Shown piece after piece: positions 35,875-43,318 of a DNA stretch of 64,000 nucleotides; position 1 is the first letter of the stretch, and each line of letters starts with the position of its first letter. Both the position numbers and the translations under genes were made by a program. The stretch is from JAICKM01 sp050998805. GTDB lineage: Bacteria; Chloroflexota; Chloroflexia; QHBQ01; JAICKM01. The notes beneath the pieces were generated by a model, which saw nothing but the letters and a program-made list of their open reading frames with translations, ran no database searches and was not told the origin of the DNA. Where the stretch lies: the NCBI GenBank assembly GCA_050998805.1, contig JBPCPV010000048.1, positions 62,001 to 126,000 on the forward strand. The letters are read 5' to 3'.

Positions 35875-37062
35875 CTACGGAGCAATCGAAAAGATGATGT
35901 TCCGGTCCGTCTCCGCAATTACGATCCGGCCCTGCGGATCGACCGCCAGGCCATGCGGCGACTTGAGGCCGGTGAGCAGCGACTTGAGCGCGCCGGTGCG
36001 GGGGTCCAGGCGGTAGATTGTGCCGTCGAGAGCGTTGACGTAGGCGAAGCCTGCGCCGTCCACGACAACGTCATCGGGCTGGTACATCGTGGCGAGCGCC
36101 GTCTTCTGTCCGGCGCGTGTCACGCGGTAGACTTTGTTCCCGAACTCATCGGCGACCAGCAGGTCGCCGTTGGGCAGGATACCGGCTCCGGCGGGGCGGT
36201 CGAAACCTGTGGCGATGATATTGAGCCGCAAACCGTCGCGGCTCAGGGTCAGCAGACGACCATTCGGGCTGTCGGGAACCAGTATGTCGCCTGTGTTTCG
36301 GTCGTAAGCGAGGCCGTCCACGCCGTCTTTCCCCGTTGTGTTCTCCAGTTGCCGGATCAATCGTTTGGAACCGCTCGCCGGATCGAACTCGAAGATGCTG
36401 TTTGTCTTCTGCTCCTCGACGATCAGCTTGTCATCGGGAGTGACCGCAATGCCTTCGGGTTCGAGTAGGCCGGCCGCGATAGGCTCCGGGGTGCCGCCGC
36501 CCGGCGGAATGCGGTTGATCGAGCCGTTCGCGGTGTCGCTAAAGTAGAGCGTGCCGTCGGTTGCGACGGTCAGGTCGTCAGGCTTGCCGAAGCCGTCAGT
36601 AATGAGTTTCTCTTCGGGTGTCGGGGAGCCATTCGGAGGTTGGGTGGCGGGTACGCCCGTCGGTACAGCTGTCTCCGGCGGGCCGGTCGGCACGGCTGTC
36701 TCTGCCGCGCCAGTAGGAGGCGCGGTTGTCGCCGGCTGGCTCGTCGGTACGGCTGTCGCCTCGCCTGTCGTCATCGCTGTCGGTGGCGTCTCTGTAGGCG
36801 CGGCTCCGGTCGTCGGCACGCCCGTCGGCATCGCTGTCACCGGCACCCCTGTAGGAGGCGCGGTCGTGGGCGCGGCCCCGGTCGGTGGGGCGGTTGTCGG
36901 GGGCAACGCGGTCGGTAAGGCGGCGCTCGGCGCGGGCAGAGCGGAGGTGGGCGCGGAAGTCGGCTGTGGCGCGGGGGTCGCCGGAGGGGGCGTGGGCGTG
37001 GCGTCGGTCGTGCAGGCCGTCAGCGCGAGCATGAGGAGCAGGATGCCGGCGAGTCGTGTCAA
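35875..37062 (-). CDS. NHL/SMP-30-like beta-propeller lipoprotein (copy 2)
   Basis: A 395-residue paralogue of the neighbouring lipoprotein. The signal peptide LTRLAGILLLMLALTAC has the same LTAC lipobox and the same CTTDATPTP sequence after it. The linker (about 20-165) is Thr/Pro/Ala-rich with many PPTGAAPT-like phrases. The propeller is colinear (DDLTVATDGTLYFSD, EGIAVTPDDKLIVEE, DGLAYDRNTGDILVPD, AGILPNGDLLVAD, DDVVVDGAGFAYVNA, HGLAVDPQGRIVIAE). The start is TTG at 37062, overlapping the stop of the DUF1684 gene. Tandem duplication is evident; linkers diverged faster than propellers. Confidence 0.8.
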   Translation of the reverse strand: MTRLAGILLLMLALTACTTDATPTPPPATPAPQPTSAPTSALPAPSAALPTALPPTTAPPTGAAPTTAPPTGVPVTAMPTGVPTTGAAPTETPPTAMTTGEATAVPTSQPATTAPPTGAAETAVPTGPPETAVPTGVPATQPPNGSPTPEEKLITDGFGKPDDLTVATDGTLYFSDTANGSINRIPPGGGTPEPIAAGLLEPEGIAVTPDDKLIVEEQKTNSIFEFDPASGSKRLIRQLENTTGKDGVDGLAYDRNTGDILVPDSPNGRLLTLSRDGLRLNIIATGFDRPAGAGILPNGDLLVADEFGNKVYRVTRAGQKTALATMYQPDDVVVDGAGFAYVNALDGTIYRLDPRTGALKSLLTGLKSPHGLAVDPQGRIVIAETDRNIIFSIAP

Positions 37063-37730
37063 CCCTGCACCGCCGGCGCTTCTCCCTCGGCAAACCTGCG
37101 CTCTCCGGCCCGGATCGGCAACAGCAGGCGGTTTTCGGGCGGGGCAAGCGGACATGCCCAGCGTGCGTCATAAGCACACGACGGGTTGTAAGCATAATTG
37201 AAGTCGAGTACTATACCGTTAGGCGTCTGCACGAAATCGCTGCCCTTCACTGTGTCGAACAGGTAGCGGCCGCCACCGTAACTCTCTGTGCCGTTGGTCG
37301 CATCGCGGAACGGCAAGAACAGGCCGCCGCCGTATACGTCAATCCAATATATGCATAATTCGAGCCAAGCGTTTTCGAGCGTGAACCCCGCGCGGGCCGC
37401 ACGCCGGAAGAGGATGCTGTGCGGGCCGCTTGCCGGGAGCCTTGGCGCGTCGTCGCCCGTCTCCGGCGTCAACACGGCTTCGATCCGCAGCGTTGGGTCA
37501 TAAGGAAAGTAGCTCAGGCCCTTGAAGCCGCGCCGAGCGGCTGTGCTCAGAGGAGATTGGGGGTGTTCGGCGAAGAGCGCGTCTTTCGCGGCGCGAAACC
37601 GCTCAGATACCGCCGCCTCGTCCTCTCCTCCATGCAGGGCGCGCTCCCGCTCACGGTACATCTGGGCGACGCGCTTGCGGTAGTCGTAGAGGTCCAGCCA
37701 GGTGGGCGCGCTCGCCGGAGTCTCGCTCAT
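37059..37730 (-). CDS. DUF1684 family protein
   Basis: A 223-residue cytoplasmic protein with the DUF1684 pattern: YRKRVAQMYRERE near the N-terminus, FKGLSYFPYDPTLRIEAVL in the middle, then LPFRDATNGTESYGGGRYLFDT and LDFNYAYNPSCAYDARWACPLAPPENRLLLPIRAGER at the end. The function of the family is not established. The gene follows the osmoprotectant importer genes by 15 bases and is translationally coupled to the lipoprotein gene after it (TTGA overlap), so it may be part of the same transcript. Confidence 0.9.
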   Translation of the reverse strand: MSETPASAPTWLDLYDYRKRVAQMYRERERALHGGEDEAAVSERFRAAKDALFAEHPQSPLSTAARRGFKGLSYFPYDPTLRIEAVLTPETGDDAPRLPASGPHSILFRRAARAGFTLENAWLELCIYWIDVYGGGLFLPFRDATNGTESYGGGRYLFDTVKGSDFVQTPNGIVLDFNYAYNPSCAYDARWACPLAPPENRLLLPIRAGERRFAEGEAPAVQG

Positions 37731-37745
37731 GCTTGCCCCTCCCGC

Positions 37746-38417
37746 TCAGGCCGTCTTCACCGGCTCGATCTCGTCAACCGCCGCCACGAGCCGCGAGGTG
37801 CGCGGCACCCGCAGGTAGGCGGTGTTCAGCCACTCGATCAACCGGTAAATGAGGTCCGCGCCCACCGCTATCGAGGTGACGGCGAGCACGCTTAGGAGCT
37901 GTAGGTTGGTGTCGTCGTTCACCACGCCGTCGCGCAGCACCTGGCCGAGGCCGCCCGCGCCTATCCAGGCAGCGATGGTCGTGAGGCTGATGATCGACAG
38001 TGTCGTGATACGCATCCCGGCGATGATCACCGGCAGCGCCAGAGGCAGCTCGACCCGCCGGAAGATCTGCGCGGACGTCATGCCCATGCCCCGCGCGGCT
38101 TCGACTACCGCCGGGTCCACCCCACCGAAGCCGACCGCCGTGTTACGCACCAGCGTCAGAAGCGAGTAGAGCACGAGCGCAGTGACCGCAGGCACAGTGC
38201 CGAGGTGCAGGAAGGGCACCAAGAAGGCGAGCAGCGCCAGGCTCGGTATCGTGTAGATCACGCCGAGCACGCCGAGCACCGGCGCTTGTATCGGCTTGTA
38301 TCGGCTGATCAGGAAGCCGAGCGGCAGCGAGATAGCCAGCGCGATCCCCAGCGTGAGCACCGTGAGGTAGAAGTGCTCGTAAAGGTGCGTCGAGAAGTCG
38401 CGCGGGAAGTGGAACAT
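37746..38417 (-). CDS. OpuC-type osmoprotectant importer permease
   Basis: A 223-residue inner-membrane permease with five or six helices and the coupling motif EAARGMGMTSAQIFRRVELPLALPVIIAGMRI of the binding-protein-dependent transport family. Similarity is to OpuBB/OpuCB/ProW-like permeases for glycine betaine, choline or carnitine. It lies four bases after the ATPase gene. The second permease of the complex is encoded at 40572-41210, so the transporter is probably heteromeric. Confidence 0.92.
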   Translation of the reverse strand: MFHFPRDFSTHLYEHFYLTVLTLGIALAISLPLGFLISRYKPIQAPVLGVLGVIYTIPSLALLAFLVPFLHLGTVPAVTALVLYSLLTLVRNTAVGFGGVDPAVVEAARGMGMTSAQIFRRVELPLALPVIIAGMRITTLSIISLTTIAAWIGAGGLGQVLRDGVVNDDTNLQLLSVLAVTSIAVGADLIYRLIEWLNTAYLRVPRTSRLVAAVDEIEPVKTA

Positions 38418-38420
38418 CGT

Positions 38421-39431
38421 CTACTCGGCGACCTGGAGCAGGCGGCTCTCTTCACGCGCCGACACCGCCGGCTTGATGAGCGCGCGGATCGCGTTGAGCG
38501 TCAGCCGGCCGATTGGCCGATCCTCGGCGTCATGCACCGGCAGGCTCTCGGCCCCTGTGCTTAACAAGAGCGTGAGGGCGTGCCGCAGGTCGTCGCCGGG
38601 GGCGAGCACGGCATCCACCGGAGGCCCCTGCGAGGGCGGGTCCATCACCGGGCCGACCGCCAGCAGGCTCAGGCGGCGCAGCACATCGTCGGCACCCACG
38701 AGCTGCGCCACGAACTCATCTGCGGGAGCGGTGAGTATCCGCAACGGCGTGTCGTATTGCAGCACCTTACCGTCGCGCATCACGGCGATCTCGTCGGCGA
38801 GCCGCAGCGCCTCCTCCACGTCATGCGTCACAAAGAGAGTGGTCTTGCGGACCGTGCGCTGGATGCGGATCAACTCGTCTTGCAAGCGGCGGCGGGTGAT
38901 GTTGTCTATCGCGGCGAACGGCTCGTCCATGAGCATGATAGCCGGGTCGGCGGCCATCGCGCGCGCGAGGCCGACGCGCTGTTGCTGGCCGCCCGACAGT
39001 TGGCGAGGATACCTCTGCCTGTACTCGTCAGGCGGCAAGCCGACCAGCGCCAGCAGTTCGTCCACACGCGCGCTGATCTTCGCCCGATCCCAGCCGAGCA
39101 GGTTGGGCACCACGGCGATATTGCGGTCCACTCGCATGTGTGGGAACAGGCCGACGCTCTGGATAACGTAGCCGATGCCACGGCGCAGCTCGGTGACGGG
39201 CAGGCTTGTCACATCCCGCCCGCCAACGAGTATCCGGCCCCGGTCATGCTCATAGAGCCGGTTGACCATCTTCATCAGCGTCGTCTTGCCGCAGCCCGAC
39301 GGGCCGAGGAGCACCACAAGGTGCCCCTCGCGTACCGCCAGACTCACCCCGTCCACTGCAGGTCGCGGGTTTCCGGGGAACTGCTTGACAACATCCTCGA
39401 AGACGATTGCTCCGGAGCTGGATTGTCCCAT
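38421..39431 (-). CDS. OpuC-type osmoprotectant importer ATPase with CBS region
   Basis: A 336-residue ATPase. The nucleotide-binding domain has Walker A GPSGCGKT, Q-loop VIQSVGLFPHM, signature LSGGQQQR, Walker B IMLMDEP and H-loop VTHDVEEAL. The C-terminal 110 residues resemble CBS modules (DDLRHALTLLLSTGAESLPVHDAEDRPIGRLTLNAIRAL), which in OpuA/OpuC-type importers sense ionic strength or nucleotides. One CBS is clear and the first is degenerate. The gene lies six bases after the binding-protein gene. Confidence 0.93.
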   Translation of the reverse strand: MGQSSSGAIVFEDVVKQFPGNPRPAVDGVSLAVREGHLVVLLGPSGCGKTTLMKMVNRLYEHDRGRILVGGRDVTSLPVTELRRGIGYVIQSVGLFPHMRVDRNIAVVPNLLGWDRAKISARVDELLALVGLPPDEYRQRYPRQLSGGQQQRVGLARAMAADPAIMLMDEPFAAIDNITRRRLQDELIRIQRTVRKTTLFVTHDVEEALRLADEIAVMRDGKVLQYDTPLRILTAPADEFVAQLVGADDVLRRLSLLAVGPVMDPPSQGPPVDAVLAPGDDLRHALTLLLSTGAESLPVHDAEDRPIGRLTLNAIRALIKPAVSAREESRLLQVAE

Positions 39432-39437
39432 TATGTC

Positions 39438-40541
39438 CTACTTCAAGAGTCCGTTGTTCTTGAGGAACTCTTTCGCCACGTCGGCGACTTCGCGCTTCTT
39501 GCCTTCCACTTCCCAGTTCATCGCCGAGACAGAGCTGTTTGTCAGCTTGGGCGCGAGCGGGTTGAGGATCGACTTGATGTCGGGGGCGGCGGCCAGCAGG
39601 TCGTCGCGGACGACGGGGGCGACCTGGTAGGGCGGGAAGAAGTGCTTGTCGTCTTCCATCACGACCAGGTTGTTGCCGGCGATGGTGCCGTCGGTGCTGA
39701 AGGCTTCGGTGATGTCGGTCTGCCCGGCCAACAGCGCCTTGTAGCGCAGGGAGATGTCAACCGACTTCACATCCTTGAACTGGAAGCCGCCATAGGCTTT
39801 CTGCAAGCCGGGGATACCGTCGGGGCGGTCAATGAAGGCCGGCGCGCAGGTTAGACGGAGTTGGGGCGCTTTCGTCGCCACGTCGCTGAGCGTCTTGATG
39901 CCGTACTGGTCGGAGATGGCCTTCGTGGTAGCCAGCGCCTGGGTGTCGTTCATCGGGGCGGGGTCGAGCCAGGTCAGCTTGTACTGGCTCTCGTATGCCT
40001 GGCTCACTGTGGTGAAGACCTGCTGGGCATCGCTCATCGGGTCTTTCTTGAGGACGACCGTCAGCCCGGTGCCGGTGTATTCGGGGTACATCTGCACGTC
40101 GCCGTTGACGAGCGCGGGCTGGATGACGGTGACCTCGCCGAGGCCGAGCTTGCGGTTGACCTTGTAGCCGGCCTGCTCAAGCAGCTGGGCGTACATCTCG
40201 CCGATGAGGCGCTCTTCGGCGAAGTCCTTCGACGCGACGGTGATGGTCGGCTTGGTGCCGGTCGCCGCGCCGGCGGTCGGCGTCATGGCCGTCATGCCGG
40301 TTGCTACGGCAGTCGGTCCCATGACTGTCATGGCGGTTGCCGTCATGTCGGGTGCCATAGCAGTTGGTTCCGTGCCTGTCATGGCGGTCGTCATAGCGGT
40401 CGGTGCCGTACCTGTCATCGCAGTCGGCGTAGTCCCGGGTGCGGGAACAGTCGGCGTGCTGGTGTCGCAGGCGGCGAGCAGGGGCAGGACCATTGCCAGC
40501 CCCATCAGCCCCGCGGCGAGCGAGTTCATCCTATGAAACAT
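39438..40541 (-). CDS. OpuC-type osmoprotectant-binding lipoprotein with Met-rich linker
   Basis: A 367-residue substrate-binding lipoprotein. The signal peptide ends in lipobox LLAAC. A linker of about 60 residues is made of TAM-like triplets with nine methionines in Thr/Ala/Pro context, which is unusual. The mature domain (from TKPTITVASKDFAEERLIGEMYAQLLEQAGYKV) is OpuAC-like and contains VQMYPEYTGTGL and ALATTKAISDQYGIKTLSDV. It captures glycine betaine, choline or similar and delivers it to the two permeases. The start follows AGGAGGAAAGAAC. Confidence 0.93.
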   Translation of the reverse strand: MFHRMNSLAAGLMGLAMVLPLLAACDTSTPTVPAPGTTPTAMTGTAPTAMTTAMTGTEPTAMAPDMTATAMTVMGPTAVATGMTAMTPTAGAATGTKPTITVASKDFAEERLIGEMYAQLLEQAGYKVNRKLGLGEVTVIQPALVNGDVQMYPEYTGTGLTVVLKKDPMSDAQQVFTTVSQAYESQYKLTWLDPAPMNDTQALATTKAISDQYGIKTLSDVATKAPQLRLTCAPAFIDRPDGIPGLQKAYGGFQFKDVKSVDISLRYKALLAGQTDITEAFSTDGTIAGNNLVVMEDDKHFFPPYQVAPVVRDDLLAAAPDIKSILNPLAPKLTNSSVSAMNWEVEGKKREVADVAKEFLKNNGLLK

Positions 40542-40571
40542 GTTCTTTCCTCCTTTGTACTACTTGAGAAG

Positions 40572-41210
40572 CTATACCCCACGACTGAGGTTACGCTGTA
40601 GAGTGCCTAGCAAGACCTCGGCCGTCACGGCGATGAGTGCTACGGGCACCGCGCCGACCATCAGGATCTCATAGCGGCCTTCGTCGAGGCCGCGGATAAT
40701 AAAGTCGCCGAGCGCGCCGCCGCCTATCAGGGTTGCCAGGGTGGCGCTGGCGATCACCTCAACTGCGCTCGTTCTTACTCCTGCGACGACCACCGGCAGG
40801 GCTATCGGCAACTGCACCTCGCGCACCAGTCTCACCGGCCCCATCCCCAGCCCACGCCCTGCCTCGATCACGGCGGGGTCCACACCGCGCATACCGGCGT
40901 CGGTGTTGATTAGGATGGGAGGGCAGGCGAGCAGCGTCAGGGCGACCAGCGCCGGGGCGAATCCGAGGCCGAGGTAGGGTAGGAGCAAGAAGAGTACCGC
41001 GATGCTCGGCACGACACGCGCCACGCCGACGGCGTTGATCACCAGGCGTGCCCAGCCGCCCCACCGGCTGGTGAAGACGCCGAGGGGCACGCAGAGCAGG
41101 AGGGCGATGCCCAAAGCCAGCCCGCTCAACTCGAGGTGAGTCGTCACGGCCTCCCAGAACTCTTTCGTATGCGACATCAGATACGTAATAGCGTCTGAGA
41201 ACAACGTCAT
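40572..41210 (-). CDS. OpuC-type osmoprotectant importer permease (first gene of operon)
   Basis: A 212-residue permease paralogous to that at 37746-38417, with EAGRGLGMGPVRLVREVQLPIALPVVVAGVRTSAVEVIASATLATLIGGGALGDFI. It is the first gene of the minus-strand operon permease, binding protein, ATPase, permease, DUF1684. A TATAAT lies about 40 bases upstream. Osmotic induction is expected for this family but nothing in the sequence proves it. Confidence 0.92.
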   Translation of the reverse strand: MTLFSDAITYLMSHTKEFWEAVTTHLELSGLALGIALLLCVPLGVFTSRWGGWARLVINAVGVARVVPSIAVLFLLLPYLGLGFAPALVALTLLACPPILINTDAGMRGVDPAVIEAGRGLGMGPVRLVREVQLPIALPVVVAGVRTSAVEVIASATLATLIGGGALGDFIIRGLDEGRYEILMVGAVPVALIAVTAEVLLGTLQRNLSRGV

Positions 41211-41250
41211 TGAGCGTGCTTTCGCTGATCAGTCTTCCGAGCGTGGCTAC

Positions 41251-41256
41251 ATTATA
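41251..41256 (-). promoter_or_regulatory. Candidate -10 box of the osmoprotectant importer operon
   Basis: TATAAT on the minus strand at 41256-41251, with start near 41244. The -35 position is poor. A further TATACC lies just upstream. Confidence 0.4.
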
Positions 41257-41293
41257 AGGGTATACGCACGCCGGGGCGATATGGATTAGTTTG

Positions 41294-41497
41294 ACGGCTG
41301 TCAGCTTGTGAGCTTTCAGCCGTCAGCTTGTCAGCTTGTCGGTTTTCGGGGCGGCGGAGGCGGCGTGGTGAGGGGGCCGCCGGGACGGCGGCACGGGCGA
41401 CGAATTACGAACCAGGCTGGCGCTCTGTTACGTACACGTTTGTGTATAGCGTTTGTAGTAGGCGCTGTAGCGCGTCGGCTGACGGCTGATGGCTGAT
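41294..41497. repeat. Mosaic repeat region between divergent genes (no gene)
   Basis: The 312 bases between the importer operon and the small plus-strand gene hold TCAGC units with 7/8-base spacing (about 41301-41340), one copy of the 17-base palindrome GCCGCCGGGACGGCGGC (41376-41392), and GGCTGAC/GGCTGAT heptads (41477-41497). No coding capacity is seen. Confidence 0.8.
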
Positions 41498-41522
41498 CCG
41501 CTTACTGCGGGGAGAAGATGCG

Positions 41523-41879
41523 ATGAAGCGTGTGCTGGTGGCGGTGCCGGACCTCTTGTTCGGGGTGCCGGTGGCGAAGGCGGTGCAGGCGGCGGGGGCG
41601 GAGGCGCTCACTGTCCGCAGCGGGGCGCAAGCGTTGGGGTGGCTTGATGCCGACAGGCAGGGGCTGCCGGATGCCGTCGTCGTGGACCTGTCGGCGGGTA
41701 TTGACCCGAACGGGCTGATCGCCGCAGCGTCTGAACAGGGCATCCCCGTGTTCGCGTTCGGCTCCCATATCAACGCGGCGGCGATCCGCGCTGCCCGCGC
41801 TGCGGGAGCCGATAAGGTTGTGGCGAACTCGGCGCTGGCGAGCGCCCTGCCGGCGTGGCTGGTCGAGTGCCTGCTATAG
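41523..41879 (+). CDS. Degenerate receiver-like small protein
   Basis: A 118-residue protein with alternating beta/alpha pattern like a CheY fold: KRVLVAVPDLLFGVPVAKAVQAAGAEALTV, then PDAVVVDLSAGIDPNGLIAAASEQGIPVFAFGSHINAAAIRAARAAGADKVVANSAL. One Asp (VVVDLS) sits where the phospho-acceptor would be, but the acidic pocket after the first strand is absent (VAVPD) and the conserved Lys is shifted (ADKVV). It is probably a pseudo-receiver. Its end overlaps by six bases the end of the convergent HD gene. Confidence 0.6.
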   Translation: MKRVLVAVPDLLFGVPVAKAVQAAGAEALTVRSGAQALGWLDADRQGLPDAVVVDLSAGIDPNGLIAAASEQGIPVFAFGSHINAAAIRAARAAGADKVVANSALASALPAWLVECLL

Positions 41880-42431
41880 CCCCAGTTCGGGCGCGATGCG
41901 CTGGAGGGCCGCGATGACGTTGGCGACGTGCTCTTCTAGCGGCAGGCCGAGTTCGGCTGCTCCCTGCACCATGTCTTCGCGGCTTACCGCGCGGGCGAAT
42001 GCCTTGTCCTTCATCTTCTTGAGCACCGAGCGGGGTTCGACCTCGGCAAGGCTGTGGCTGGGGCGCACGTAGGCAACGGCGGTTACGAAGCCGGAAAGCT
42101 CGTCGCAGGCGAAAAGCGCGTGGTCCACCAGCTTCTCGCGGGGCACGCCCATGTAGTCGGCGTGCGACTGCACCGTGCGGATCAGTTCGGCGGGCCAGCC
42201 TCGCTCGGCGAGGATCTTCGAGCCGGTCCAGACGTGAAGCTCGACGCCCGGGTACTTCTCGTAGTCGAAGTCGTGAATCAGACCGACGATGCCCCAGTAG
42301 TCAACGTCCTCACCGAGGAGTTCGGCGTAATAGCGCATCGAGGCTTCGACGGCGAGCATGTGCTTCCGCAGGCTGTCGCTCTGCACAAACTCGGTGACGA
42401 GCGCCCAAGCGTCGGCGCGGGTCTGGATCAA
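41874..42431 (-). CDS. HD-domain hydrolase
   Basis: A 185-residue HD-type metal-dependent phosphohydrolase. The metal motif is H...HD in SLRKHMLAVEASMRYYAELLGEDVDYWGIVGLIHDFDYEKYP, and the later Asp/His residues lie in RTVQSHADYMG and DHALFACDEL. Family members act on nucleotides or related phosphates. The start overlaps the stop of the receiver-GGDEF gene by four bases (ATGA), so they form one operon. No HDGYP signature is present, so cyclic-di-GMP hydrolysis is not indicated. Confidence 0.88.
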   Translation of the reverse strand: MIQTRADAWALVTEFVQSDSLRKHMLAVEASMRYYAELLGEDVDYWGIVGLIHDFDYEKYPGVELHVWTGSKILAERGWPAELIRTVQSHADYMGVPREKLVDHALFACDELSGFVTAVAYVRPSHSLAEVEPRSVLKKMKDKAFARAVSREDMVQGAAELGLPLEEHVANVIAALQRIAPELGL

Positions 42432-43291
42432 TGGACCGCCTGGGCTTCGGCTACGGTCGTGACCTGAGCGTGGGGGTCGTGGTCCACGATGTCGAAGGAG
42501 AGGTGGGCGAGGGAGGTCTTCACGAGGTTACCCTCGTGGCTAACGGCAACGACGTGGCCCTGCGCCCTGTCGGCTGGTGAGTAGACTTTCTGCACCAGCT
42601 CATCGAAGCGTTGGGCGGCGGCTTCGCAGATCGCCGCGCTGCGCTCCGGTTCCGTGATCACGACGAAGTCGTCGCCGCCCATGTGTCCCAGGAAGTCGCC
42701 CGGGCGGCCATGCTCGGCCACGGCGTCGCGGATCACGCCGGCGACCATCTTGATCAGGTCGTCGCCCTCGAGGTAGCTATAAGCCTCGTTGTAGACTGTG
42801 AAGTTCTCCACGTCAATGTAAATAAGCGACCAGGGCTGGTCCAAGCGCGAGGTTCGGCGCTCGATCACCTCGGCGACTGCCGCGCTGCCCGGCAGGCCGG
42901 TGAGTTCGCTGGTGTCCTCGTGGTAGAGGTGATGGAGCTGGGCGCGCACCCGCACCAGCAACTCCTCGGCGTCGAACGGCTTGGTGATGTAATCATCGGC
43001 GCCCCGCCGGTAGCCAGCGGCCTTATCGCCGGGGGCGCTCCTCGCGGTCAACATGATGATCGGGATCTGGCTGAGGCGCGCGTCTCTCTGCATCTGCCGT
43101 GAGACTTCGTTGCCGTCCATCCCTGGCAGCATCACGTCGAGCAGTAAGAGGTCAGGCGGGTCCAGCATCATCGCCTCAAGCGCATTCTCTCCCGAGTAGG
43201 CGCGCGTGGTATCGAAGCCGTCCATCCGCAGGGTCTCTTCAATTAGATCGACGATTGTCGGTTCGTCGTCAACCACCAATATCTTGCTCAT
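42428..43291 (-). CDS. Response regulator with GGDEF output (diguanylate cyclase-like)
   Basis: A 287-residue protein: a receiver (1-120) with VVDDEP, phospho-acceptor in LLLLDVMLPGMDG and Lys in YITKPFD, followed by a GGDEF domain with the active-site loop GGDDF (LGHMGGDDFVVI), a permitted variant of GGDEF. It would make cyclic di-GMP on phosphorylation, although the N-terminal part of the GGDEF domain is only moderately conserved. It lies 27 bases after the degenerate histidine kinase gene, so the kinase-like protein may be its partner. Confidence 0.9.
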   Translation of the reverse strand: MSKILVVDDEPTIVDLIEETLRMDGFDTTRAYSGENALEAMMLDPPDLLLLDVMLPGMDGNEVSRQMQRDARLSQIPIIMLTARSAPGDKAAGYRRGADDYITKPFDAEELLVRVRAQLHHLYHEDTSELTGLPGSAAVAEVIERRTSRLDQPWSLIYIDVENFTVYNEAYSYLEGDDLIKMVAGVIRDAVAEHGRPGDFLGHMGGDDFVVITEPERSAAICEAAAQRFDELVQKVYSPADRAQGHVVAVSHEGNLVKTSLAHLSFDIVDHDPHAQVTTVAEAQAVH

Positions 43292-43318
43292 AATCTGTTC
43301 TCCACCTGATCTTTCTAT

